Source: Linepithema humile (lineage: Eukaryota; Arthropoda; Insecta; Hymenoptera; Formicidae). Taken from it: a stretch of DNA of 64,000 bases. Shown one piece after another: positions 12,845 through 25,600 of the stretch. The notes beneath the pieces were generated by a model that saw only the letters and a program-made list of their open reading frames with translations, was not told the origin of the DNA and made no database searches. The translations under genes and the position numbers were made by a program. The stretch is taken from contig NC_090133.1 of NCBI RefSeq assembly GCF_040581485.1, forward strand, positions 14,136,001-14,200,000, written 5' to 3'. Positions within the stretch are counted from its first letter, which is position 1, and each line of letters begins with the position of its first letter.

Positions 12845-12992
12845 TGTTTTAACACTCTCACCGAGCCGTTCGGTGGATCGTTTGAAGAAGAAACGGGACG
12901 TATAACGTACGTCATCAATCGTTGATCGTGAGAAGAAAAGGAGAGTAGAAAGAGAGGAAGGAAAAAAGGGTGTGTGTGAGAGAGAAAGAGAA

Positions 12993-13050
<58 letters not shown>
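12845..13050 (+). other. candidate non-coding first exon with GA-repeat leader
   Basis: Between the TATA box and a consensus donor (GAG|GTGAGT at 13050/13051) lies a leader ending in an interrupted (GA)n tract. The next acceptor on the same strand (TTGCAG at about 14649-14654) lies four bases before the ATG of the secreted protein, so a non-coding exon upstream is required. This segment is the best candidate. The start coordinate is approximate. Antisense poly-Ser/Leu frames over the repeat are artefacts. Confidence 0.45.
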
Positions 13051-14658
13051 GTGAGTTTCCATGGATCTCGCGAATTCTACGCCCGGATACAAGCAAAGTG
13101 GAGAAAAAGTGCCCATCACCCTCATCGTCGGGAGTCATTGAACGTCGTTGAACGTTGAACGGAACAGAAAACGATTTCCGGTAGCCGGATCTACAAACGG
13201 CCTTGACCGACTCCGCGTCGGGTCTTCTCTTCCCCATCACCCGTTTAATTGAAGGCACGGTTTGTTTAAGGGCTGAGTGATAACTGTGTGCAACGTTAAT
13301 ACAGTGGGATAACTGGTACCCTTCGTGTGATACATTTACATCTGGACACCCCTTGTGAATTTAATTTTATCAAGTTTCTTTTGGATTTTGACACAAACGA
13401 AAATTATTTTCTGATTAATGTATCGTTATCAATTCGTGGAAAATTTTGTGCAGGCACTTTTAAATAAAAATAATTTACTTTCTAAAAATGTCTTGTATAG
13501 TTAGAAATTATTTATTAACTATTAAAAATTCTGGTTTGATTTAAATTTTATTTGTTTACAATTTCGTGAATAGTTTTTATAGTCTCTCGATATAAAGAAT
13601 TGATTCTGTTTCTATCAAATGTTTTTATCAACAAAAAAGAAGAATATGTTGGAATCTCGAAAAAAAGTCAGTAAGAATCATTCACAATCAAGGATATTTC
13701 TTACGGTACAACACACAGACATTACAACGTTGTCTGAGATCATTTTACGCGAGAAGCATCGTAAATAATTAATTCGTTGGGTAGCGGTAACGGGAATTCA
13801 AGAGATATTCGCATACGTTAATATTATCATTTAATACGTAATAAAGGAATCTATGTTTACTGATCATTTAAATTCCTCTTAATAACTTTTATTTTAAGTG
13901 ATCGTTAAATTTGATCCATTTGATTGATTGTGATTTGTACATTTTTTTCAAAGAAGGAGTCTAGTTTATTGGTTCAATAGTGGCGCTATTTACTGGTTTA
14001 TTGTGACGCTACTTATTATTCGTTTCGCGGTTGTTCCATATGTTCGTGCTCTGAAAAATGAAAACACATGCATGGGAATATGACACTATAGGAATCTCGC
14101 CTCGGTTGATTACCGGTCACGACACAGAAAGTGTCTCTTTTGCAACGGGTTTTAGAGGAAAAAAATTACAATTCCTTACGGTTAACTTGCAGCCAAGATT
14201 ACCGTACGCGCACTTATTGTGTATTCCGATGTTCTAACGAGTTGCACGTGTTGCCCGTAACGGATTTATTACACCTATTACTCCTATTTAAGAAATAAAT
14301 AGAAAGCGTTTCATTAAAATGTCTTATTACAAAGACGTTTAACTTGCGGCCTCAATTGTTCACTTTATATTTTTCTTTGATAAATAGGTAAAGTGTTTAC
14401 TGCAAAACATTTAATTTGCCTCGTAAATTATTTATTCTATCCAGATCATTAAATATTAACTTGAAGACATAGCGGCCAATGACTTTTTCTCTTATTTATA
14501 AAACTTATAAGAAAATTATTTAATTTCCATAAAATTCTATTATATATAATATGCTATAATTTGTATTTTGCATCTTTATTTTTAAATAAATCTCTATGAG
14601 ATAGTGTCATATATATAATAAATTAATAATAGCTATTTCTATTTACTATTGCAGAGCC

Positions 14659-16958
14659 ATGAGACTAGCGGCAGTGCTAACGTTGCTGTGCTGTCTGGCG
14701 ATAGGGGCATTCGCCTCGCCGGTGCCCAAGATCGCTGACAGTAAAGTGTTGTCGACGCAGAATGTCGTTATGACTGGTAGACAATCACCCGCAGCGCCAG
14801 CTCCTGCTGACGACGACGATGATGACGACGACGACGATGACGATGTTGATCTAGATATCACTGGCGACGATGATGATGACGACGATGATGATGATGATGA
14901 CGATGACGATGACGACGGTGATTACTTGGAACGTTTCATCGAAGATATAATTGGAGGTGAGAAATTTATTATATTGTTTGGTTATCAATATTATTAGTTT
15001 AATTATAAATTTTATTAACTACTAATTACTAATTACTAATTATTAGTTAAAATAATTAATATAGATAATAATTATTAATAAGATGAACAGAGTATATCAT
15101 TCTAAATTTAATGCTTTAACGTTTTGTTAAATAAATTACTAAAATTCTTATATAAAAGAAAAATAAAAAATATTGCGCTAGTGTGTTTTTAAATTCCTAC
15201 TACAAAAAAAAATATATATTTTTTAATTTTGATGTATTATATAATAGTTTAATTGTGAAAGAGGAATTCTTTTTTTTTGTGAATTGAAACTTGTTTCAAC
15301 GAGAGTTGATTGTGAAGAAAGTTGAATGAATCGATTTCCTTCCTTTTTTCGATTTGTATTGATTTGCATTCGTCCTGTCATATCAATTTCTTTTCCATCA
15401 ATTTTCCAATAACCAACAAAAGAGAATCTCGCAAATGACACACACCGTTATACAAACACTTTGTGCTGAGAATCTCTGTTTCTTTCCTACTTTTTCTCTC
15501 TCATGTATGTTCGCACGCTGTAACGGTACAGAATACTTTGACTCGTCCAAATTAGCATAAATCGACAGCGATCTCGGTTTGGAAAAAAATTTCTACGCGC
15601 TACTTCTTCGCATTGACCTGAATACCAAAAGATTATCCGAGTTCTCGATCCCCCGGCACGAAGCGCATTAAGATTATAAATCCATGAACTTGTGAGAGCT
15701 GGACAATATTGTAATCAAGTACTATGTTACTACAGGTGTATGTGTCGTTACGATGCTTTAGTAGTGTTAAACTTTCTATTTATATCGCATTTTTCAGATT
15801 TTTAAAGATATAATTTTAACGATGCGTTTGCTATGTACAACTGAAACCAGTTTTAAAAGATATATATTTGAAGCACAACTCGCTCCAAGTTTTCTGTCGA
15901 GTTATTGAGTCCTCAAATTAGGTTTTTAGACGTTTCTCTAGTCTCCCTTGCATTTTATTCATGCATTCTTCGTGCTACATAGTTTTTTCTATCATTTGCA
16001 TGTCTCGCATATTTAGAACTGTTAGATTTGTATCAAACGGTGTTTCCGTAAAAAATTTATAAATTTAATCAATTGACTGAAAACTAAAGTCAATTTAATT
16101 AAGAAATTTCAATTAACATTAATTCAATCAATTCTATCTTATTTTTAAATTTGCGTATAATTTAATTTAGTTATTAATTTCTTTTGCTTTACTAATTATA
16201 ATTTATTTTTGTTATTGTTTAATCCATTATGGTGATATCATTAAAGAAAAGTATATAAAACGTTTACCTATAACGTTTATCATTGACTTACAGGAGACGA
16301 TGATGATGATGACGACGATGAATCCGCCGGTGCCTCTCCTGCATCCGCTGCACTCGCAACACCTTCACCCTCCGTTGTTTCGCAGCACATACCGGCTGCA
16401 GTGGTGGCTGATCTGAATCAGGCCGCTGCCGAAGAAGCTGCAGAGGCAGGTGAAGCGGCCGAGGAAGACACTGGTAGCTACGAGGACGAGGATGCAGGTG
16501 ACGCCGAAGGCCAGGCTGCGTCCAACGTGCATGAATCGACGCTCGAAGGTGCCGAATCCGTCTCGAATCCGGTATCAGTACAAGCCGTCGGGACGGCGGC
16601 ATTGCCTGGCGGCGTCGCTCCGGCGGCTGCTCTGACCCCGACGAACGACGATGACGACGACGACGATGACGACGACGATGATGACGATGACGTAGACCTG
16701 GATATCACGGAGGATGATGACGATGACGATGACGATAGCGATGAGGATGATGACGATGACGACGACGACGACGACGATGACGACGAAGTGGATGAGATTG
16801 CCGACATCGCCGGCGCCAGACACGCACGTGAGTTCAAGGGCAAGAAGGCCAAGAAACATAGCGTCAAACACGCTCGCAAGTCGTCCGCGAGATCGGTCTC
16901 TTCTTCTTCTTCTTCTTCTACTTCTTCTCCTGTCGCCGCGTCAAAGAATCCTGCATAA
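14659..16958 (+). CDS. secreted polyaspartate protein (2 coding exons)
   Basis: Coding exons 14659-14956 and 16294-16958 join through GGAG|GTGAG and TTACAG|GA to give 320 residues. Residues 1-20 form a classic signal peptide (MRLAAVLTLLCCLAIGAFAS), followed by PVPK. The mature protein alternates long Asp runs (about 12, 17, 8, 15, 8 and 13) with short spacers. The spacer VDLDIT occurs twice in the same setting, between two Asp runs, suggesting an internal duplication. The centre is Ala/Glu-rich; the end is basic and serine-rich. Asp codons GAT and GAC are mixed irregularly, which argues for selection on protein rather than simple triplet slippage. I do not recognise the family. Acidic secreted proteins of this kind often bind calcium or mineral, but that is inference. 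No enzyme domain is visible. Confidence 0.85.
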
Positions 16959-18509
16959 ATCGAATCAAGAGCCAATGTGACCTTGCGCGATTTCTTCGCC
17001 AATAATGACAATAACGATGTGTTTTTCTCTCGCATGGACATTTTCTTTTTGAGAAATGGTCATTGCACATCGATTACCTATCGATTAATTTTGCCAAACG
17101 TCTGCGATTTTGTATCGGTTTTGCAAAATTAATTAGCCGTGGCTACATCCAATCGTGAAGTTCGCGCGTTCGTGGAGTGCAATTCATTTTAATCATTTCT
17201 ATTCATTTTTATGTTTCCTTAAAAAGTTTTAATTTTTAACTTAGTAACTACGCTTTTACGAAATTTTTCGTCTAATATACGTAATTTTTCTTTTAAAAGC
17301 AAAGTTATTAAACAAAATTCGAATTTTTATAATTTATGGAAACATAAGAGTATAAAAGAATTATCTTGTTACTCTTAGATTAATTTTTACTTAGAATTAA
17401 AATTGCTTTTTTGTTACTCTTTTTTATTTACATTCTTTATTTAATAATATGTAATAGTACATTATAATTTTTTAAAATTATTTTTAATTTATAAGTTTTA
17501 ATCAGCTTATAAATAGAATTTTAAGAGAGAGAGAATTATTATTATTCGAATTATCATTTACTACGTTTATAAAGTTATCAAATTAAATTTATTAGAAGTA
17601 CATAAATTTATAATAATTCATATGATTCTCTCCTTTATCTCACGAATATTTATACCACTTCAAATCTCGTTGCAAATTTTCTCCACTATATTCGCGTGAC
17701 AGTTTCTCGATCGGGTGTTTCGATTTCTTTATATTTTAGAAGTTATTCGACGACAAAAAATCTGCGGTAAGAATATCAGATTCTCTGCTATATCAATCTT
17801 GCGCTCTAAACGATCAATTATTTCACTTTAAATTGCTTCTAGTGTTAGTTATTTATTGTTATTTATTAACGGCAATACCTCTATTTAAAGTCGCATCGCA
17901 TATCATATCGCACCATAAATTGGCACATCTGGTCTTTTTATAGTCTTTTGTTTTTTCTTCTACTTTGCCTCTCATAGTTCTCTTGGCAAGGCTTGCGCTC
18001 TTTCCATCACAAAGCTCTGTAGAATTGTTAACAGATACGTACTAGGTAATACAACGTTCCAGAAATATTCCTAAAGACGTTTAAAAATGTTCTAATATAT
18101 GTTCAGACATTAATCATTAAGTGTCTTTTAGACACATTTAAAAGATTTCAAAGTTTTCTTCATATAATATTCTTAAATATATAAAAGACACTAAACTTTT
18201 ATTCAGATTTTTTAGATATAAAACAATGTCTTAAATTTGTAAATAATTTTTATATAATTTTTTTAATATCTAAAACATCTCAATCTTACTTTTCAACTTC
18301 TTCAACTTTTTTTAAATTTGTATTTGCTTTTGCTCTTCATTTTTGGACATCTTCTGGATACTTGTGTTGCTTGGAGTCGCATTGAAATGCTTTGGTTTGG
18401 TGACCTCACGTCACGTATTTTCCATCAACATTTGCGGTCTAATTAACTGTCGATCAAATAAGCGAGCATAGAAATAAATAAAAAAAAGAGAAAGAAAGAG
18501 AATGAAGAA
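16959..18509. other. intergenic AT-rich DNA
   Basis: 3' flank of the polyaspartate-protein gene. No open frame with coding character and no clear terminal repeats were found. Confidence 0.4.
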
Positions 18510-18736
<227 letters not shown>

Positions 18737-21700
18737 AGAAAAAATCGTGAGCCAAAGATGTCATTTAATTTTTTTAATCGTTTATAGGGTCAAACGACAC
18801 TGTGGGTAAAATTGCACACATTGGAAATCAGGACAAAAAATTAAGCTCGTCCTGCACTTATCGATTTAGATTAGTAATAAAAAATTTAATCTGGCAATGA
18901 TGACTCTATCGATTTATTGTTCTTTAATTCAAATTTAATCTTAAGAATTATTTTATTATATTTAATACATTTCTATCTTATTCTATTTTTATTATCTGTT
19001 AAAGTTGTCTATCATCTGCTAGCTTAAATAATCGATGACAGTGTCGATTGTCCCGCGCGCGCGACCGAATCGAGAGATCTTTTTATAATGTTTGTCTACA
19101 TTAAACCAAGACTTGTACAGAGACATTGTTTGCTCTGGATTGCAAAATACAAATAATTTATTATTTTTACAAAATTGTGTGTATTACCTCTTTATTTCAT
19201 TCACCATTGTCCAGTCATATCGAATCAGTCGTGCGTGTTTGTGTCCAGATACACTCGTGATCCATGATGCTTTCTCTCTGCTTTCTTTCCTTCGATAAAT
19301 AAATATAGAACGCAATTGCAAGTCTTTTTTCAGCCGGAAAAGAATCGGAAAAAGATTAAAAATCGAGATAATTTTAGATGAGGTCAATTTTCGATGCCGT
19401 AGACGCAAAAAAATATGTAAGACTATTATGGATAAACTTAAAGATTATATTTTCATGTCTTTATGGCATCAAAATCTGAAGTAATTCATTTTTATTATTT
19501 TATTTTATTTATTACTTAAAAATTCCGTTTCTCCGTGACGTGATGTGACACGCAGTAACCCACCTTGGTCGTTTGAATGCATTTAATAGCAGCGCTTCTC
19601 TTTTTCTAATTTCTTTCATTAACGTCGAATCTATTTGCTTTTTTTCTTCTCGCTCGTTTCTCACAAGATCGTAGCCCTTACCTGCTATCGCTTTAGTTGT
19701 ATTTCTTTTATTTGCCAGTAGATAATCGCGTGTTTGGTGGACGGTTTTGGACGATTGACTACAAGAACGTGTACTTGGACAGTAGCACGATATCCCTTCA
19801 TTTGTCCTTTTATCCGTATTCTTTACTTTCCTTTTAAAACCTTCAAGTAGACATAGATTTAGTAGTTAATAACTAACTGGTAATTAAAAATTATAGTAGC
19901 TGATAACTAAAATCAAAAAGAAAGATTTGCTAGTGTTTGTATTGATAATGGTGATAACGTTTCTTATTGATCCAACGGCAACCCTCGCAAATTTCTTTTT
20001 ATTAAAGCACTATCGTAGATTTTCTTTTTCTTATTCGTAGTTTAATTTATTCGCAGATCTCAAACTCGCTATTTTAAACAGCTTGCTTTGGTTTTATTTA
20101 TTTTATTAAATATTAGCTGTATTTGTAGTAATTCTATTATATTTTTTCTATCTTTTGTTGGTTCTTATATTGCGGAATACATGATACTGCCTTTATAGCA
20201 GAGATTGAAATCCTTATGATTTAAAATTTAGATTTTGATGATATAATTGTGAAAAAATAGATTTTACACTAATTATACTTCTGTTCAAACTCAAAAAAAT
20301 TCAAAAAATTAATAGAATCTGTTTTAGAAGAATGTTTAAAAAATTAAGACATTTTTTAAATATCTAAAATATAAAGAACTTTTGCAAAATAAGGATATCT
20401 TTTATTATAAATGTTTAAAAGATATATATCAAAGATTAGGACCTCTTTTACATAATATCACCTTATCGTTTAGATATTTGTATTTTTTTTGTATTGTTTG
20501 AGAAAAAAAAGATCAGTTTTTCTAAATCTTTACAGCATCGAAATCTGCAATTAACGATATCGATTTCAATCTTTTATTCACTGGTAAAGCCTATGATGAA
20601 AAAACAATCGTCAAAGTTGGTTCGGAAATAATTGGTTCGAGTTCGATACCAATTAAATACTGCCGTCAGCTTACAAATAGTGATTCTGTATCAGCCGTCA
20701 CGCCACGTCGTCTAATTAACTTTCTACATGACTGCCGGGTTAAATGCAACAAAGGTATGACCGCGTTGAAATTTTTTCCTGGCTTTCACCAGGAGTAGCC
20801 GGTCGAAAAAAACGAGGTCATCGACCCGGAGAACGTAGAAGCGTTATGCGGAAGAGAACTGCGACCCTGACCCACACAGTCAAAGTCACGACGTTGACGT
20901 CTTTCGGTTTTCATTCACGTGGCATGCTTAAACCGTGATTTAGTATATTATCGCTATTAATCTTTTTGTTGTGTGCATCTCTGTGGAATCCAATTGACTC
21001 TTTCCATCCCTTAAAAATAAAACATCTGTTGCAGACAAAAATCTATTTATGCTTTGAGTATTTAATAAGAAAAATTACTTATTTCTATTTAATAAATTCA
21101 TAACAAAACGTAATTGTATTTTAAAAAATTTATATTTTTATATTTGACTACAAAATTTATTCTAATAAACATTCAAATAAAAAAATTCGATTTTATCAGT
21201 GTTTGTTGTTACGATTTTATTAAATCTTTAATTAAAGTTTTATAAACATTTAATTTATAATTGAAAATCCAAAAATGAAACTCTTGTATAAATGTCATGT
21301 TATTTTTATTTGTAATTGTATTCATTTTCAAGCACGCTTCTTGATGAGAATTGTTTCGGGTCAATTGCGTTGCACAAGGAGCTCTTTAAATATATAAAAG
21401 ATTTCCAACAGTATAGATAGCGTACTATTATGCGCGCATTATCTAAAAATTTCGACCTCAATACTTAATACTTCCGTCTATGCCGAAAGTAGACGGCCTT
21501 GATATTGTGCGTGGTGCGAGGTTTTCATCGCAGTGTGATCGATACGATGTCGTGACTTTTAAAGAAAGTGTGCTTAACGCGCCGTAAGTACAATGACCTC
21601 GGGGGAGAGTTTTTAGGCAAGCAACAAAGCTGGATGAAATGGACCGGTGCGTACGTCCACGCTTGCGCGTGCATGCAACTAGATAGGTCTGTAGGTGAAT

Positions 21701-21981
21701 CATGTAGCGAGAAATGGAGGTCGTGCCCCAGATCGGGGACCAGTTCGGCTGCGCGCGCACCGAAGGATTCCGATATACCGTTAACATTGTCGCCGTTTTA
21801 AGTAGGCTTCATCGCTATCCGGCAACTCCGTCACCTTCCTTCCAAAGTAGTTGGCCGGAGAAGGGGGAGAGGGAAGGGGATAAAGTGCGTTTTCCTTCAT
21901 TAAAATCCAGCAATGGTATACCTGAAACCGTGGAAGGCGGCATTCTAGCTTGGCCCATGACCTAAATGAAATGAGATAATC
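18737..21981. other. intergenic DNA upstream of the 22.6-47 kb gene
   Basis: Mostly AT-rich. A GC-richer block at about 21460-21960 could contain a promoter or non-coding first exon for the gene beginning at 22618, but no core promoter motif decides this. No coding region is supported. Confidence 0.35.
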
Positions 21982-22059
21982 CCCAGGGAAAACAACAGGT
22001 CTAAAAAATGTCTAATAGACGTCTATTAGACTTTTCTTAGACCTGTTGTTCTCTATGGG
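21982..22059. mobile_element. palindromic mini-element, CCCAGGGAGAACAACAGG family (copy 1)
   Basis: About 78 bases. AGGGAAAACAACAGGTCTAA is mirrored by TTAGACCTGTTGTTCTC, with repeated TCTAATAGACGTCTATTAGA blocks in the middle. A second copy at 23991-24101 sits inside one arm of a larger foldback. Confidence 0.75.
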
Positions 22060-22197
22060 TCTCACAAAAAATGGTTTCAAGGTCGCAGTCGCAGCCAAAG
22101 AGTTTCTCCATTTTTTCATTCTCGGGATCGCCTGAAATCAGGCATTTTTGTAGACTTAACAATTTCTGGGTCAACCACATATATTGTCCATTCTATA

Positions 22198-22382
22198 TAG
22201 AGAAAATTTTATATAAAAAATTATGTACGGCAGTAGTCGCGAACCATGAAAAAATTATAAAAATTTTTACTATGTTTTTCACATAATGGCCATTTAAACT
22301 TATAATTCCTCTTATGATCCGCGGCTATTGCCGAAACATAGAAATTTTTTATTTTAAAATTACATTAAAATTTTTTTCGTGT
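22198..22382. mobile_element. short MITE, ACACGGAAAAAATTTTATAT family (copy 2)
   Basis: Shares the inner blocks TTATGTACGGCAGTAGTCGC and TACTATGTTTTTCACAT with the copy at 10950-11133; its left terminus is more decayed. Non-coding. Confidence 0.7.
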
Positions 22383-22617
22383 GGAGACTCGCTATTCATA
22401 TAACTGATGGCTTTCCTAAAATGAAAATTTCATAAGATTAAAAGAAAATTTTCATGTAACATTTTTGATAGAACTAATGTATTTATAATGTATAGATAGT
22501 TTGATAGAACTAATTTATATGTAATGTAGCAAAGTCACGTCGCAACTTCGATTTCAAAGTAAAAGCAAAGACAAGAACTAACTTAAAGATGACATTTCGT
22601 GTGAACTTTCACAAAAA

Positions 22618-25600
22618 ATGCCTGGGAAAGTAGGAACTAAGACTGATACAACTTCTATTACTGGTTTAGGTGCTATGGAATCCGCGCCCAACGGTCACGT
22701 GGCAGCGATTTATGTGGCAAGGTATAATCGTTATGTCGACACAATCCTCACCAAGATCAATAACATCCTGCGCGCCAATTACGAGCCAGTAACTGTGAAG
22801 CTGACGAATACAAATTCAAGTTTCAAGTCGAACAAAAATAAAAGTAAAGGCAAGAAGAAAGGCAACAAAAATGGCACCAAGAAAAGCGCTTCAAAGCCGA
22901 TTGATGCGTCCACAATCATTGATAAAAGTGATAATGAAAACGACATTGAGGTATAGACTCTGAAATCATTCTATCCGTTAATTAAAATAATTTATATTGC
23001 CACGCTATATTAGAGGACTAATTTAAATTTTAACGACAACAGAACGGATTCTTGAACAAAGGAGGTAAAATAGGTAAAATAGATCGATTTTGGCCCCCGT
23101 AGCGGCAAATAAAAACGGTATGTTTTTTTGTAGTTTTTGAGTTGCTGAATCTGAATCTAACCTTTAAAAATGTCTAACCTATCGGGAAAGTATTAAAATC
23201 AGCATAGGAAGCTGTTAAACATATAAGAAGTTATTATGAGAATGGTATGTTGATGAAACTGTAAAATAATAGTGAAATAAACAATATTAAGCGATAAGTG
23301 AAAATCGATCGATATATTAACAACACAAATTAATAAATAAACACTCAAAAAATGGTCTTGCAGCAAAAATTTTTTAGGTGTGAAAAATAGATAAATGATT
23401 AGCAAATACTGTGATATTGAATATGTTTGGCATTTAATCAATCTAAATAACAGACAGAATTTATATTTGAACTATTTGTGAAATTTAGAAAAAAAGTTTT
23501 TCTGCGGTGTCTATTCATGTTAAAGCCAATCATACTTGTTATAAAGTTTGACTGTGGTACATAAAAAAGACTAGTGACGAGAAACAAATGAATATATCCC
23601 CATAGCAAAAAAGCTACAGTGATTAGAACAAACTTACAATAGAGTCACAAGGTTACAGAAAAATTGAAATGTCACTGTGCCATTATCAGAAAGTTACAGT
23701 GATATCATTAGTTACAGTCGTGGTGATATCATCATAATATGACATAAAATGTCGCAGAAATGTTACAACAACATTCCAAAAACAGTATTTAGTCATTAGT
23801 TGGTTTGCTTACCGCTATGTGACGCATTATGCGCAATCTATCTCGTATTGAAGTTTTAAAATTATATAAAATTTGCAAAAGGCAGCTAATATAATATTAA
23901 AGATGTAATAACTTTCTACCAGTTTATTATCTGAATCCAAACACAAGGAATTTAGATAGACTAATTGTTCAGAAATTGAGTAAATAAATATCCCAGGGAG
24001 AACAACAGGTCTAAGAAACGTCTAATAGACATCTAATAGACGTCTATAGACGTTTATAGACGTCTATTGGCTGTCTATTAGACCTGTTGTTCTCCCTGGG
24101 ATCTATTTCTTATTTTATATTTCTATTTTATTTTTTATGTCACAATGATGTCATAGCGACATTATATCTGTGATAAAGCAGACATTCGTATGTCACCACA
24201 ATTTCATTATGACATATTTGAGCGTCACAGAGAAATATCATTATGATATCACTGTGATTTGTTTTGCTATGGGGGTATGGATCCGCACATCTAATATAAT
24301 TTGTATAATGCGCCCATTTGTTATAATCGGCAACTATATTTCTCACAAGAAATATAGTTCGTTCTAGCTACAGTATCAAAACTCATTTACTCAATGCAAT
24401 TATTATTATTTGGCAATGAGACCTAAATTTTCTAGAAGATATTGCTAAAATGTTGCTGTTATAAATTTTAGATGTGACAAACAATATTTTAGCAGATATA
24501 AAAAATAGCGATACATTTTTGTTGTAACACCTAGAAATCTACCTACATCAGCAAAACGTTTTTTTCAGTGTATATATAATAGATTTTAGTTCAATAAAAG
24601 TATTTTACTATTTTAGTATACAGTATATTTTACCATTAGAAACTGTAAGATTTACACAAAAAATATTTTTAACCAAGATCCGATCAAATAAGGCCTTCTT
24701 CACTGAAAAAAATGTTTTGCTGATGTAGGTAGATTTCTAGGTGTTACAACAAAAAATGTATCGCTATTTTTTGTATCTGCTAAAATATTGTTTGTCACAT
24801 CTAAAATTTATAACAGCAACATTCTAGCAATATCTTCTAGAAAATTTAGGTCTCATTGCCAAATAATAATAATTGCATTGAGTAAATGAGTTTTGATACT
24901 GTAGCTAGAACGAACTATATTTCTTGTGAGAAATATAGTTGCCGATTATAACGGATGGGCGCATTATACAAATTATGTTAGATGTGAGGATCCATACCTC
25001 CATAGCAAAACAAATCACAGTGATATCATAATGATATTTCTCTGTGACGCTCAAATATGTCATAATGAAATCGTGGTGACATACGAATGTCTGCTTTATC
25101 ACAGATATAATATCGCTTATGACATCATTGTGATATAAAAAATAAAATAAAAATATAAAATAAGAAATAAATATTTATCTACTCAATTTCTGAACAATCA
25201 GTCTATCTAAATTCCTTGTTTGGATTCAGATATTAAACTGATAGAAAGTTATTACATTTTTAATATTATTAGCTGTCTTTTGCAAGTTTTATATAATTCT
25301 CATGATTAAAACTTAAATACGAGATAGATTGCGCATAATGCGTCACATAGCGGCAAGCAAACAAACTAATGACTAAATACTGTTTTTGGAATGTTGTTGT
25401 AACATTTCTGCGACATTTTATGTCATATTATGATGATATTACCACGATTGTAACTAATGATATCACTGTAACTTTCTGATAATGTCACAGTGATATTTCA
25501 ATTTTTCTGTAACCTTGTGACTCTATTGTAAGTCTGTTGTAATGTCACTTTGGCTTTTTTTGCTATGGGGGTATATTTATTTGTCTCTCGTCGCTAGTCT

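Noticed and set aside
12614..13258. Long minus-strand frame (214 codons) and overlapping frames over the GA tract
   Set aside because: Composition is repeat-driven Ser/Leu; it overlaps the proposed promoter and leader of the plus-strand gene and has no domain or splice support.
16478..17041. Antisense 187-codon poly-Ser/poly-Val frames opposite the polyaspartate exon
   Set aside because: They are the mirror of GAY codons on the coding strand; the sense frame has a signal peptide and matched splice sites, the antisense does not.
24140..25138. Four similar 65-70-codon frames
   Set aside because: They are the two strands of two inverted arms of one palindrome, not a gene family.
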